Positions 1 to 11,732 of a stretch of 64,000 nt of DNA are shown here, piece after piece; the stretch's first letter is position 1; every line of letters begins with the position of its first letter. This stretch comes from Terriglobia bacterium (GTDB taxonomy: Bacteria; Acidobacteriota; Terriglobia; Bryobacterales; Bryobacteraceae). The stretch lies in the NCBI GenBank assembly GCA_020073345.1, contig JAIQFI010000010.1, positions 1 to 64,000 of the forward strand. The letters are read 5' to 3'. The notes beneath the pieces were generated by a model. The model was not told the origin of the DNA. It searched no databases and was given only the letters and a program-made list of their open reading frames with translations. A program made the translations under genes and the position numbers.

Positions 1-2
1 AG

Positions 3-919
3 GTGCAGGCAGGCGATCGCGTGAAAGAGGGCCAACCGTTGATCACCTTGGATGCACGCGATCTCGACGTCAACTCCCGCAAAGCGGAAGCTGCTCTCGA
101 AGAGGTTCGGAGTTCCGTACCGGAAGCCGATAGCGCCGTGGCAGGTGCTAAGGCGAATCTCGATCTTGCGCAGACCACGTTCAACCGCATGGAGGAGCTC
201 TGGAATAAGAAATCGATCTCGAACCAGGAGTTTGATGAGGCGTCGGCCAAGCTCAAGGCGGCACAGGCGACGCATGAGATGGCGCGCGCCAGACGCACTC
301 AACTGGACGCGCATGCCGCCCGGATTCAGCAGGATGTCCGGGCTACGGAGGTTGCCCGCAGCTATGCCGAAATCACCGCGCCATTTGCGGGCGTTGTCAC
401 CGCGAAATCCGTGGATCCGGGGGCCCTGGCTGTGCCCGGGGCGCCCCTCCTGACGATCGAGCGCGAGGGCGCGTACCGGCTGGAGGCGTCCGTCGAGGAG
501 TCACGCCTTGCGGCAATTCGAGTGGGCCAACCGGTTTCGGTGAGGCTGGATGGAGTTGACCGCTTACTCGAAGCTCGGGTCTCGGAAATCGTACCGGCCG
601 TGGACGCCGCGTCCCGTTCGTACACCGTCAAGATTGATTTACCCATCGTTCCGACGCTTCGCTCCGGGGCTTTTGGACGCGCTTCGTTCTCCTTGGGCAG
701 CCGCTCGCCGCTGACCATCCCGGCGGGCGCGGTCACGCAACGCGGACAATTACAGTCGGTCGTCATAGCTGAAAACGGTGTGGCGCACACTCGCCTGATC
801 ACGATTGGGCAGAAGTCAAAAGACCAAGTCGAAGTACTCTCTGGTCTCACGGCTGGTGAGAACGTTATCTTCCCGGTTCCGGCCGGTCTTTCCGACGGCG
901 CCGCTGTCGAGGTCCGGCG

Positions 920-923
<4 letters not shown>
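3..923 (+). CDS. RND efflux periplasmic adaptor (HlyD/MFP family), 5' truncated by window
   Basis: Membrane fusion protein that links an inner-membrane RND pump to an outer-membrane channel. The reading frame is open at the left edge, so the signal peptide and first beta strands are missing; the first visible residues ([14 protein letters not shown]) are the first half of the lipoyl domain. A long alpha-helical hairpin follows (about residues 20-110, rich in Ala, Glu and Arg), then the second lipoyl half ([22 protein letters not shown]), a beta-barrel domain and a membrane-proximal domain. The stop codon overlaps the pump gene start by four bases (GTGA), so the two are translationally coupled. 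Substrate cannot be read from the adaptor; the downstream sulfur-linked genes hint at a thiol or metal stress role, which is inference. Confidence 0.93.
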
Positions 924-4089
<3,166 letters not shown>

Positions 4090-4093
<4 letters not shown>

Positions 4094-4275
4094 CTGTAGA
4101 TCGCTATTTGCGTATGATTGCCGGCGCGTTTGTGATGTTGAGCCTCGCACTCGGCTATTGGGTCAGTCCCTATTGGTTCCTGTTCACAGGATTCGTGGGG
4201 CTCAACCTGTTCCAATCGGCGTTTACCAACTGGTGTCCGATGATGACCATCCTTCGCAAAGTGGGTGTGGTGTGA
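4090..4275 (+). CDS. DUF2892 (YgaP-like) small membrane protein
   Basis: A 61-residue inner-membrane protein with two predicted helices (about residues 8-24 and 28-42) followed by the typical short tail [13 protein letters not shown], which contains the conserved Cys-Pro of the DUF2892 family. In other bacteria this domain is either free-standing or fused to a rhodanese, as in YgaP, and it recurs in sulfide, persulfide and metal-stress clusters. The ATG overlaps the RND pump stop by four bases, so it is co-translated with the pump. The close link to DUF302, TauE and DsrE-like genes supports a sulfur-handling role; the exact function is unknown. Confidence 0.88.
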
Positions 4276-4330
4276 AGGAGTCTGCGGGCCCCGACCTGGG
4301 TGAAATGACGCATCATCACGCCTAACCGAA

Positions 4331-4347
4331 GACCGTAAGTTACGGTC
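4331..4347. other. Small inverted repeat in the gap after the DUF2892 gene
   Basis: GACCGTA and TACGGTC form a 7-bp stem with a 3-base loop, directly followed by the palindrome CCGTATACGG. No T-run follows, so it is not a convincing intrinsic terminator. It could be an operator or mRNA hairpin between the RND operon and the next gene; nothing more can be said. Confidence 0.3.
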
Positions 4348-4408
4348 CGTATACGGGTTTGCGGTTGGACCAGGGATTGCCCATCGAAGAGTGAAAGGAA
4401 GGAATTCT

Positions 4409-4846
4409 ATGAGAGTTCGAATCATGAGTGTAAGTCTGGCGGCAGGAGCGCTACTGCTGTCCGCGGTTCTGGCGTCGGCCCAAGGGCCCCACGCCCGCAA
4501 TAACACGCGAATGTACGATCCGGCAACGGAGACCAACCTAAAGGGAACCATTGAAGGTGTAACGCAACAAACACGCGGCCAGATGATGGGAACGCACATT
4601 ACGATCAAGACCGCCGACGAAACCCGAGAAGTGATGCTCGGTCCGGCCTATTTCATTACCGGCAAAGGCTTTGCCTTCGCTAAAGGCGATTCCATCGAGG
4701 TGACGGGTTCCAAAATCACCATGGCCGCGATGGAGTTCGTGATCGCGCGCGAAGTCGTCAAGGATGGAAAGACTTTGACGTTGCGCGATAAGACCGGAAC
4801 GCCGCAGTGGGCCGGTAGCGGGATGCGCCGCGGACGGGCCAAATAG
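4409..4846 (+). CDS. Secreted small OB-fold-like protein, function unknown
   Basis: The ATG chosen has a strong Shine-Dalgarno (AAGGAAGGA, 5 bases away); an upstream in-frame GTG lies before that site and is rejected. The 145-residue product has a signal peptide (MRVRIMSVSLAAGALLLSAV, cleavage near ASAQ) and a single compact beta-rich domain (LKGTIEGVTQQ, THITIKTADE, KGDSIEVTGSKI) that reads like the OB-fold seen in small periplasmic proteins of the DUF5666/MamS-like kind. No catalytic residues are evident. Its position between RND/DUF2892 and DUF302/TauE suggests a periplasmic accessory role in the same stress module. The family name is an inference from pattern only. Confidence 0.7.
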   Translation: MRVRIMSVSLAAGALLLSAVLASAQGPHARNNTRMYDPATETNLKGTIEGVTQQTRGQMMGTHITIKTADETREVMLGPAYFITGKGFAFAKGDSIEVTGSKITMAAMEFVIAREVVKDGKTLTLRDKTGTPQWAGSGMRRGRAK

Positions 4847-4869
4847 CGGAGCAAGGCGAGGCTTGCCAA

Positions 4870-5253
4870 GTGCTGTATCAGATCAAGTCCGCTAAGTCGC
4901 TGGATGAAATCGAGCGAGGGCTTCAGGAGTCAGCGGTTCGTCATCAGTTCGGCGTCGTCGCGGTTCACGACTTAAAAGAAACCCTGAAGAAGAAGGGTGT
5001 GGACCTGGCCATGGAATGCAGGATTTACGAAGTGTGTAATCCAGTCCAGGCCAAGAAGGTGCTCGATGCCGATGGCGCGATCTCGACGGCCCTGCCTTGC
5101 CGTATTTCCGTGTACGGCAAGTCGAGCCAATACACGCTTGCGACCATGCGTCCGACTGAGATGATGAAGGCTTTCGCGAACCCCGAAATCGAACCGGTGG
5201 CACGGGAAGTGGAAGCCGTGATTCTGCAAATGATGCAAGACGCCGCCGCGTAA
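4870..5253 (+). CDS. DUF302 domain protein
   Basis: A 127-residue cytoplasmic protein starting with GTG 23 bases after the previous gene. The pattern (FGVVAVHDLKETLKKKG, then EVCNPVQAKKVLDAD, then ALPCRISVYG) is diagnostic of the DUF302 family, which has a TBP-like alpha/beta fold and is common beside sulfur oxidation and heavy-metal genes. Two conserved cysteines are visible: one in CNP, and the other in LPCRI. No enzymatic activity is established for the family. The gene sits nine bases upstream of the TauE exporter, so the two are probably co-transcribed. Confidence 0.88.
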   Translation: MLYQIKSAKSLDEIERGLQESAVRHQFGVVAVHDLKETLKKKGVDLAMECRIYEVCNPVQAKKVLDADGAISTALPCRISVYGKSSQYTLATMRPTEMMKAFANPEIEPVAREVEAVILQMMQDAAA

Positions 5254-5262
5254 CCAGCAATC

Positions 5263-6015
5263 ATGCCCGGCGAATATCTCGCGCTGCTGCTGGCGCTCCT
5301 TATTGGTCTGTCGCTGGGTGCTCTGGGCAGCGGCGGCTCGATCGTCACGCTTCCCATCCTCGTGTATGTCGCGGGCATCGAACCGAAGGCGGCGGTGGGA
5401 ATGTCGATGGCAATTGTGGGGGGAACCAGTCTCCTCGGTGGCTATTTCCACTGGCGGAGCGGGAATTTTCTTCTTAAGCCTGCCCTTTTATTCAGCGCCA
5501 CGGGAATCGTGGGCGCGTATCTTGGATCCGGTGGAACTCACCTGGTGTCCTCTTCCGTTCTGCTGCTGCTATTTTCGGGGCTCATGCTGGTAGTAGCAGC
5601 GCGCATGCTTGGGGGTGCGCAGGTACTCAGGTCCTCGGATGTTACGTGCTCCACGTACCGGTGTATTGCTTCCGGCTTTGCTGTCGGTCTGGTGACCGGA
5701 TTCCTGGGGGTGGGCGGGGGATTCTTGATCGTACCGGCCCTGGTGTGGTTCGCGGGTCTTGACGCCAAGCGAGCGATCGGCACTTCGCTGGGTATCATCG
5801 CTGCAAATTCGGCGGCCGGCCTTGCTGGGCAACTTCGCTACACGCATTGGGACTGGCCGCTGACGGGCACGTTTCTCGCGTGCTCCCTGATCGGCATGGG
5901 CTTAGGCATTCCTATCGCGAGACGGGCTCCTGAGCGGGCACTGCGCAAAGCGTTCGCCATCGTGGTCCTCGCGGTGGCGGTTGCGATTGGATGGCAGGTA
6001 CTCGGCCACCGTTAA
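5263..6015 (+). CDS. TauE/SafE family sulfite/organosulfonate exporter (DUF81)
   Basis: A 250-residue integral membrane protein with about seven to eight helices and the internal repeat typical of the family: LSLGALGSGGSIVTLPILVY in the first half and VGLVTGFLGVGGGFLIVPAL in the second, both with the Gly-rich half-helix motif. TauE/SafE proteins export sulfite, sulfoacetate or related sulfur oxyanions and prevent sulfite poisoning during persulfide oxidation. The gene follows DUF302 closely and faces the DUF442 gene on the opposite strand. Together these support an oxidised-sulfur export function, although the actual substrate cannot be assigned from sequence. Confidence 0.9.
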   Translation: MPGEYLALLLALLIGLSLGALGSGGSIVTLPILVYVAGIEPKAAVGMSMAIVGGTSLLGGYFHWRSGNFLLKPALLFSATGIVGAYLGSGGTHLVSSSVLLLLFSGLMLVVAARMLGGAQVLRSSDVTCSTYRCIASGFAVGLVTGFLGVGGGFLIVPALVWFAGLDAKRAIGTSLGIIAANSAAGLAGQLRYTHWDWPLTGTFLACSLIGMGLGIPIARRAPERALRKAFAIVVLAVAVAIGWQVLGHR

Positions 6016-6033
6016 GGACTGCCACCTCAGTGC

Positions 6034-6567
6034 TTACTTTTTGTGTGCCTGGATGTAATCGAGCGCGAAAGTCTTCATCACCGGGCTGATCGAACCGAGC
6101 TGCGTGGCTTCCTCGAGCGCACGGTCATTGTCCCACTTGTCGATCAGGACGCGTTTAATCAGCCACATGGCCGCGGCGCGGTTTCCACTCGCGCAATGAA
6201 TGAACGCCGGTTGATTGCCGGGTTCTGTGATTATTTTGAGAAAGCGATCGGCCACAGCAGGGTCAGGCATACTTCCGTTGAGTGGGAGGTGCACGAAGTT
6301 GATGCCCGCAGCCTTGGCGGCCGCTGCTTCCGCGTCAATGTCGGCGCCCTTTTCGTTATCCAGCCGCAGGTTGATGATGGATGCGAAGCCCATCTTCTTG
6401 ATCCCGGCTACCGCTGATGGCGTCACCGCGCCGGCACAGGCGACGGTGGTCTCCACTTGAGCGAAGTTGGTGATCCCCTCGATAGTCGATTTCTTGACCT
6501 GGGATTGTGCGGAGGCGACGGAAATCGCCATTACGACGACGGTGACAATCAGAAGAACCTGTTTCAT
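6034..6567 (-). CDS. Exported DUF442 / beta-lactamase-hydrolase-like phosphatase fold protein
   Basis: A start at the second methionine is preferred because GGGGAGG lies five bases before it; the earlier ATG overlaps that site. The 177-residue protein begins with a signal peptide (MKQVLLIVTVVVMAISVASA). The body matches the DUF442/BLH family: INLRLDNEKGADIDAEA, HLPLNGSMPDP and the active-site loop HCASGNRAA, a Cys-x4-Arg loop resembling protein tyrosine phosphatases and rhodaneses. BLH domains are fused to persulfide dioxygenases in several bacteria, where they act on sulfur species. Export is unusual and, with the exported DsrE-like neighbour, suggests periplasmic sulfur or phospho-ester chemistry. 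A general periplasmic phosphatase is the alternative. Confidence 0.82.
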   Translation of the reverse strand: MKQVLLIVTVVVMAISVASAQSQVKKSTIEGITNFAQVETTVACAGAVTPSAVAGIKKMGFASIINLRLDNEKGADIDAEAAAAKAAGINFVHLPLNGSMPDPAVADRFLKIITEPGNQPAFIHCASGNRAAAMWLIKRVLIDKWDNDRALEEATQLGSISPVMKTFALDYIQAHKK

Positions 6568-6590
6568 ATTCGACCTCCCCATCCTTGAGC

Positions 6591-7268
6591 TTAGGCGCTT
6601 ACGAGCGAATATCCCCGCTCCTGGGCGCGATTGACTGCGACGATTCCCGCTGGCACCATCCGCCCGTTACTCACCAGATTCGCGATCAACTCGCTGTTGA
6701 TGGTGTCGGTGTTCCCGCCGACCGCTCGTGCGATCGTCCCTGCAAGCCTGCGAGTCGCCATGGAACACACAGCGAACTGAACGCCCTGATTCGAAAGCGA
6801 GACTAGCGACGTAGCACTGGGGTTCGCCTTCGGCGGCTCTTTGGCCTGGGCATCCGCGGAAGGCGCCGGGCCCGCCAAAGACGCTCCGTACTTGGCCCAC
6901 ATGTCGTTGTTGTAGGCGTAGGCCGTGGAGATGTGACGCGCCACGACGATGACGGCCAGATCCTGATTCTGCAGACCGTATTCATTGCGGTTCGTCAGCA
7001 TAAAGTTGCTCGTGTACAGGAGTGCGTTCCGGAATCCGTCCACGCTCGTGGTGTCGATCACCAATCGATGTTTGCCGGGAAGTTCGTCCATCCAGTCGTC
7101 TTTGTCATGACGCGCCGGCTCCCAACGCGCGGGCGCCCCCGACTTTTGCTGGGCCATGGCGACCCCACCGATGGCCAATGCGGCCAGTGAAGCCGCTCCG
7201 GCGTTGAAACGACTGAAAAACGAACGCCGCTCCGGCGAGGATGGGGTTGACGGAGATTGATTGCTCAT
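6591..7268 (-). CDS. Exported DsrE-like sulfur-relay fold protein (Tat-type signal)
   Basis: The 225-residue product has an N-terminal twin-arginine-like segment (RRSFFSRFNAGAASLAAL) and then a DsrE/DsrF-like alpha/beta domain: LVIDTTSVDGFRNALLYTSN, DLAVIVVARHISTAYAYNN, and GVQFAVCSMATRRLAG with a single cysteine at the position where DsrE-family proteins carry the persulfide-bearing Cys. An Ala/Pro-rich linker near residues 130-150 interrupts the domain. DsrE proteins trap or relay sulfane sulfur, normally in the cytoplasm; a Tat-exported version would act in the periplasm. The DUF442 gene lies 23 bases downstream on the same strand, so the two probably form an operon. Confidence 0.8.
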   Translation of the reverse strand: MSNQSPSTPSSPERRSFFSRFNAGAASLAALAIGGVAMAQQKSGAPARWEPARHDKDDWMDELPGKHRLVIDTTSVDGFRNALLYTSNFMLTNRNEYGLQNQDLAVIVVARHISTAYAYNNDMWAKYGASLAGPAPSADAQAKEPPKANPSATSLVSLSNQGVQFAVCSMATRRLAGTIARAVGGNTDTINSELIANLVSNGRMVPAGIVAVNRAQERGYSLVSA

Positions 7269-7343
7269 GCGCGATCCCTTTCTGTTCGCATCTGGAAAAC
7301 TGGGAATATGTTACCATGCGGCAGCGACGCGGTTGGCGGCCAG

Positions 7344-8147
7344 CTAAATGCTGATCACCGGACAGGGCGCTGCCCGGATGATGGAATCGTCGTTGTTTCT
7401 AAGCCTTCCGAATGAGGTTTGGATCGCTCCCCGTCCGATCACGATTAGGTCTGCGTCGTAATCCACGGCAGCTTGGTGCACTGCACTCCCAACGCTCCCC
7501 CCAATCAGTCGAGTTTCGAGATTGGTTCCCGCCGCTACCTGCAATTTGGCGAGCTGTTCGCGCGCGGCGTGGAACAGGAATTCGTACATGCTGGGGTCGC
7601 TTGCTTCCGTCCACATGCTATCCGCCCCGGCAACGGCATGGACCAACTGCAGTTCCAGGCTCTGCTGCTGCGCAAATTCCCAAGCCCACTTGAGGACGGA
7701 TTCTCCGTGCTCATCTGTCTCTATGGCGCACAAAATACGCTTCCATCGATCCGGCGAGTGCGCCGTCATCTCTTCCGTATGCACACCTGTCCATACCAGG
7801 CAGTGCGTGTCGTGCAGCACTTTGGCAGTGACCGAACCCAGGAGCAGCGCTCGAAAGGGGCCATGGCCGTGAGTCGGCATCATGATCAGGTCGACTTGGT
7901 GTTCATCCGCGTAGCTGACGATCTGCTGCGCAGGATCGCCTTCCACCATTTCCCTAACCACGGGAATCCCTGAGAATTCGGCGGCGGCGAATCGATCGAG
8001 TTCCGGCACCGGCGTGGCTGCGCCAGAGACGTGCAAGAGCACCACCTCTGAGTCGAAGCGCTTCGCCATCGCGGCTACGGACGGAGCCACTGCCCTGCTC
8101 TGTGCGGAAAGATCCACCGGATACAGAATCTTTTCGAAGTTGATCAT
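7344..8147 (-). CDS. Tandem universal stress protein (two UspA domains)
   Basis: The start is set at ATG in MINFEKILYPVDLSAQS because it overlaps the upstream symporter stop by ATGA; longer in-frame extensions run inside the symporter and are rejected. The 267-residue product holds two Usp domains. Domain 1 (1-140) has the ATP-binding type loop PTHGHGPFRALLLGSVTAKV. Domain 2 (150-267) has IGRGAIQTSFGRLRNNDDS, a degenerate version of the same loop. Tandem Usps are cytoplasmic stress proteins that bind ATP. Coupling to a symporter is common in Acidobacteria and suggests regulation of the transporter, which is inference. Confidence 0.9.
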   Translation of the reverse strand: MINFEKILYPVDLSAQSRAVAPSVAAMAKRFDSEVVLLHVSGAATPVPELDRFAAAEFSGIPVVREMVEGDPAQQIVSYADEHQVDLIMMPTHGHGPFRALLLGSVTAKVLHDTHCLVWTGVHTEEMTAHSPDRWKRILCAIETDEHGESVLKWAWEFAQQQSLELQLVHAVAGADSMWTEASDPSMYEFLFHAAREQLAKLQVAAGTNLETRLIGGSVGSAVHQAAVDYDADLIVIGRGAIQTSFGRLRNNDDSIIRAAPCPVISI

Positions 8148-9817
8148 GCCAGAGTCTTCCGCTGCTGTTCGCCCGACGAAATTTGGGATACCAGCACGCC
8201 GACCGCGATCACCACCAGGCAGCCAATCACGTTGTACCAAAGGAAAGAGATCTTCGTGAACAGGAAAGCCGAGAAGATTGCGGCTTCTCCCGCCAGGACC
8301 CCGATAAACGCGCCATTCGCGCCCACACTCTTGAAGAAGAACGCCAGGACGAACACGCCCAGCAGGCCTCCATAGAAAAGCGATCCAATGATGTTCACGG
8401 CTTCGATAAGCGCTCCGAAGCTGCTCCCGTACTGGGCAAACGCCACTGCGTATACACCCCAAAAAACCGTGGCCAGGCGCGAGGCAGTCAGATAGTGGCG
8501 ATCAGATGCGTCTTTACGAACGTGGCGCTGATAGAGGTCGATAATAGTGACCGCGGCCAGCGAATTGATCTCGCCCGAAGTCGACGACATCGCGGCGGTA
8601 AAAATCACCGCGATAATCAAACCCACTACGCCGGCGGGCAGGTAGCCTGTGACGAATGAGAGGAAGATGTAGTTGGTGTCGTGAAAATCCTTCGCCACCA
8701 GCTGCTCGCCCGCCGCATGCGCATCGTTCAATGCGATCTGCGCGTTCTGATACCGAGTCCGAGTATTCTGTTGCGCCTCCGGATCACGCGCCTGGAGATA
8801 ATCTTCGGCGGCTTGCTTGCGCTGCGCGAAGGCCTGGTCGTAGCGTTGCTTCACAGCGGGAAAACGAGGATCTTTCTCTAAGCGGGCCAGTTCCACCGGC
8901 TGGAACAACAGCGGCGGCTTCTCGAAGGTGAAGAAGACGAACACCATCGCGCCGATGAAGAGGATGAAGAACTGCATCGGGATCTTCGCCATGGCGTTGA
9001 ACAGCAATCCCAGCCGGCTCTGCCCGATCGACCTTCCGGTGAGATACCGCTGCACTTGGGATTGATCGCAGCCGAAGTAAGCCAACGCCAGGAACATCCC
9101 GCCGATCAACCCGCTCCAGAGGTTGTAACGGTCGTCCCAGTCGAAGTGTGTAGTGACGGCGTTCAATCTGCCGGCGGCGCCCGCGAGCGAAATGGCTTGG
9201 GCCCACGAAACGTTGCCCGGCATAAGATGGACGGCCATGAACAGAGCCAGCACCAGCGCGCAGGAGATGAGCATCATCTGTTGCACATCCGCCCAGATGA
9301 CCGCCTTGTTGCCGCCGATGGAGGTATAGATGACGATCAGGAGACCCATCAGCACGGTGGTCCAGCGGTCCGGCCAACCCAGGATCACCGAGAGAACTAC
9401 CGACGGAGCGTACAGCGATAAGCCCGCGGCCAATCCTCGGGGAATCAGGAATATCGCACTCACCAGCGCACGCGTCTTCACATCGAAGCGCTGTTCCAGG
9501 TATTCATACGCCGTGTACACATTGGCCCGGTGAAAAATCGGGACGGCGGTGGCGGAAAGAATCACCATCGCCAGCGGCAGCCCGAAGTAGAATTGCACGA
9601 ACCGCATGCCGTCCGTGTAACTCTGTCCAGTTGTCGAGATGAAGGTCACGGCGCTGGCCTGGGTGGCCATGATGGATAGACCCATGGCGTACCAGGGCAT
9701 CGACTTGCCGGCCAGCAAGTAACGACTGACGGTGTTGCTGCCGCGGCCGCGATAAAGACCATAGCTGACGATGAACGCCAGCCACGCGAACATTACGATC
9801 CAGTCGATGGGCCTCAT
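8144..9817 (-). CDS. Sodium:solute symporter (SSS family) with a large soluble loop
   Basis: A 557-residue transporter with about 13 predicted membrane helices and the SSS core signatures, including RYLLAGKSMPWYAMGLSIMA near the N terminus and AAMSSTSGEINSLAAVTIID in the sodium-site region. Between helices near residues 285-375 there is a charged, probably coiled-coil insertion of about 90 residues (PAVKQRYDQAFAQRKQAAED and following) that is absent from canonical members such as PutP or SglT. The substrate is unknown; sugars, organic acids and sialic acid are all possible. The gene is first in an operon with the Usp gene and is divergent from threonine synthase across roughly 95 bases. Confidence 0.92.
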   Translation of the reverse strand: MRPIDWIVMFAWLAFIVSYGLYRGRGSNTVSRYLLAGKSMPWYAMGLSIMATQASAVTFISTTGQSYTDGMRFVQFYFGLPLAMVILSATAVPIFHRANVYTAYEYLEQRFDVKTRALVSAIFLIPRGLAAGLSLYAPSVVLSVILGWPDRWTTVLMGLLIVIYTSIGGNKAVIWADVQQMMLISCALVLALFMAVHLMPGNVSWAQAISLAGAAGRLNAVTTHFDWDDRYNLWSGLIGGMFLALAYFGCDQSQVQRYLTGRSIGQSRLGLLFNAMAKIPMQFFILFIGAMVFVFFTFEKPPLLFQPVELARLEKDPRFPAVKQRYDQAFAQRKQAAEDYLQARDPEAQQNTRTRYQNAQIALNDAHAAGEQLVAKDFHDTNYIFLSFVTGYLPAGVVGLIIAVIFTAAMSSTSGEINSLAAVTIIDLYQRHVRKDASDRHYLTASRLATVFWGVYAVAFAQYGSSFGALIEAVNIIGSLFYGGLLGVFVLAFFFKSVGANGAFIGVLAGEAAIFSAFLFTKISFLWYNVIGCLVVIAVGVLVSQISSGEQQRKTLA

Positions 9818-9912
9818 GCTAGGCAGGTCTTTCGGGTGGCCATCTCCGCGGTATTGTGCAAATTAAGAGGTTAACGCGTTTCCCGGGCTCGTTATCATGG
9901 AACATCGCCCCT

Positions 9913-11088
9913 ATGAGCTCCGTGACCCATCTGGAATGCAGTCTGTGCGCGAAGAAGTCCGAAGCCGGCAAGATCCACAATCTTTGCGAATGCGGCGGTC
10001 CGCTGCTGGTCCGCTACGCCTTAGATAAAGTCCGCCAGACCTGGAGCCGCGATCGCCTGGCTCAGGGGCCCAACAGCATGTGGCGTTACGCTCCCGTGCT
10101 TCCTCCCACAGCAGCGTCGATTGTATCGCTAGGCGAAGGCATGACACCGCTGGTCCGAACGGCACGCCTGGGCGCCAGGGTGGGCGCGGACGATCTGTGG
10201 GTGAAAGACGAGGGCCTCAACCCGACCGGTTCCTTCAAAGCCCGCGGGCTTTCTTGCGCGGTTTCGATGGCGGTGGAGCTCGGGATCAAGAAGGTCGCCA
10301 TCCCGTCGGCGGGCAACGCCGCGAGCGCGATGGCGGCTTACGCGGCGGCGGCCGGTATCGAGGCGCACATTTTCATGCCACGCGATGTGCCGCAGGCGAA
10401 CTACGTCGAATGCAAAGCCTTCGGATCGAAAGTAACGCTAGTCGACGGGTTGATCAGTGATTGCGCCAGGATCGTCAGCGCAGGCTGCCAGACCGAGGGA
10501 TGGTTCGACGTCAGCACCTTGAAGGAACCCTACCGCATTGAGGGCAAGAAGACCATGGGATACGAGCTCGCCGAGCAGATGAGCTGGAAGCTTCCCGGCG
10601 TCATCTTTTATCCGACCGGCGGCGGCGTGGGCATCATCGGCATGTGGAAAGCGTTCGACGAAATGGAGGCGCTCGGCTGGATCGGCGCCCAGCGCCCGAA
10701 GATGATCGCAGTTCAAGTAGAAGGATGCCAGCCCGTGGTGCGTGCCTTCGACAAGGGCGAACCGCGCAGCCAGTTCTGGGACAACGCTCATACCGTGGCG
10801 AGCGGATTGCGCGTACCCAAGCCTCTGGGCGATTTCCTCATTCTCGAAGCGGTGCGCAAGAGCGGCGGAACGGCCATCGCGGTGAGCGACGACGAACTGA
10901 TCGATGCCGGCCTCCAGCTCGCAGCCGATGAGGGTCTGTTCATTGCGCCGGAAGGAGCCGCTTGCGTGGCGGCGCTCGCGAAGCTGCTCACCAGCGGGTT
11001 CTTGAAGCGTGACGAACGAATCGTGATCTACAATACCGGCTCCGGCCTGAAGTACCTGGAAGCATATTCGAGCCGCTTCCCGCGCTGA
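9913..11088 (+). CDS. thrC: Threonine synthase (PLP-dependent)
   Basis: Converts O-phosphohomoserine to threonine in the cytoplasm. The 391-residue product, counted from MSSVTHLECS, begins with a zinc-ribbon-like N terminus (CSLCAKK and CECGG) seen in many bacterial threonine synthases. It then carries the PLP-lysine motif NPTGSFKARGLSCAVS and the phosphate-binding Gly-rich loop YPTGGGVGIIGMW. An upstream ATG 57 bases earlier is in frame but gives a non-family extension. The gene is single, divergent from the symporter and convergent with the frameshifted outer-membrane gene only four bases away. A related threonine dehydratase is less likely because of the ribbon and overall length. Confidence 0.9.
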   Translation: MSSVTHLECSLCAKKSEAGKIHNLCECGGPLLVRYALDKVRQTWSRDRLAQGPNSMWRYAPVLPPTAASIVSLGEGMTPLVRTARLGARVGADDLWVKDEGLNPTGSFKARGLSCAVSMAVELGIKKVAIPSAGNAASAMAAYAAAAGIEAHIFMPRDVPQANYVECKAFGSKVTLVDGLISDCARIVSAGCQTEGWFDVSTLKEPYRIEGKKTMGYELAEQMSWKLPGVIFYPTGGGVGIIGMWKAFDEMEALGWIGAQRPKMIAVQVEGCQPVVRAFDKGEPRSQFWDNAHTVASGLRVPKPLGDFLILEAVRKSGGTAIAVSDDELIDAGLQLAADEGLFIAPEGAACVAALAKLLTSGFLKRDERIVIYNTGSGLKYLEAYSSRFPR

Positions 11089-11092
11089 CATC

Positions 11093-11732
11093 TCAAAAGC
11101 TGATGCCGAACTGAAACAGGACGTTAGTCCAGTGGTCCGTGGTCCTGATGGACGGAATGTTCGCCACGGCACCTCCATTGGTCGACGCGGAGACGAACTG
11201 CACGGTGCTTCCGATCCCGGAAAGTCCGATTGGAGTCCAGGAAGTAGCTCACGTTCGCCATCCCATACCCGCCCCAACCCCCGCGGGACGTGCACGAGTA
11301 ACAATAGTTTTGGTACCCAGGGTACCCGGCGCTTGACGAGACGGTTTCGGAGTAATGAAGATACATGCTACCCCCGCCGGCCGAAACTTCTATGCGCTTG
11401 AATGGCTGAGGGACGTACACTCGGCCGCCTAGCGGGATCATAAACTCGTGATCGCCGCCCGGCACAGTACCGAAATCCGTAATCTCGGCGTTCGGGTTGT
11501 TGGCGGCCCCAAAGGCGAACTGAGTCCCGACGTCCGCCTGGAAGAACCGGTTGAAACGGTAGCCGTAGCCGATTGAAAACATTGGCGCGGCGCCTAGGTA
11601 GTTGGTGCTGGAGTCCACGGGGATCGCGGCTCCCAGCCCAGCCGTGACGTTATGGTGGTGAAAGTCCTCTTGGCCGAAGGCTATCGAAGAGATCGCAATC
11701 CAGCCCAGCACGACGATGATTTGACGTTGCAT
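11093..11732 (-). pseudogene. Outer-membrane beta-barrel protein with a frameshift near its 3' end
   Basis: The 5' part encodes a signal peptide (MQRQIIVVLGWIAISSIAFG) and a barrel of the OmpA/OmpW-like 'porin family' kind (SIGYGYRFNRFFQADVGTQF, RIEVSAGGGSMYLHYSETV). This frame runs through VSYFLDS and then into non-family sequence, stopping at 11124. If one base is skipped near 11240, the next frame reads TPIGLSGIGSTVQF and ends in TDHWTNVLFQFGISF, a canonical barrel C terminus with terminal Phe, stopping at 11093. The reading of the second frame as the true end is therefore strong. Either the gene is inactivated or the base is a sequence error. The restored length would be about 211 residues. 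Confidence 0.8.
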
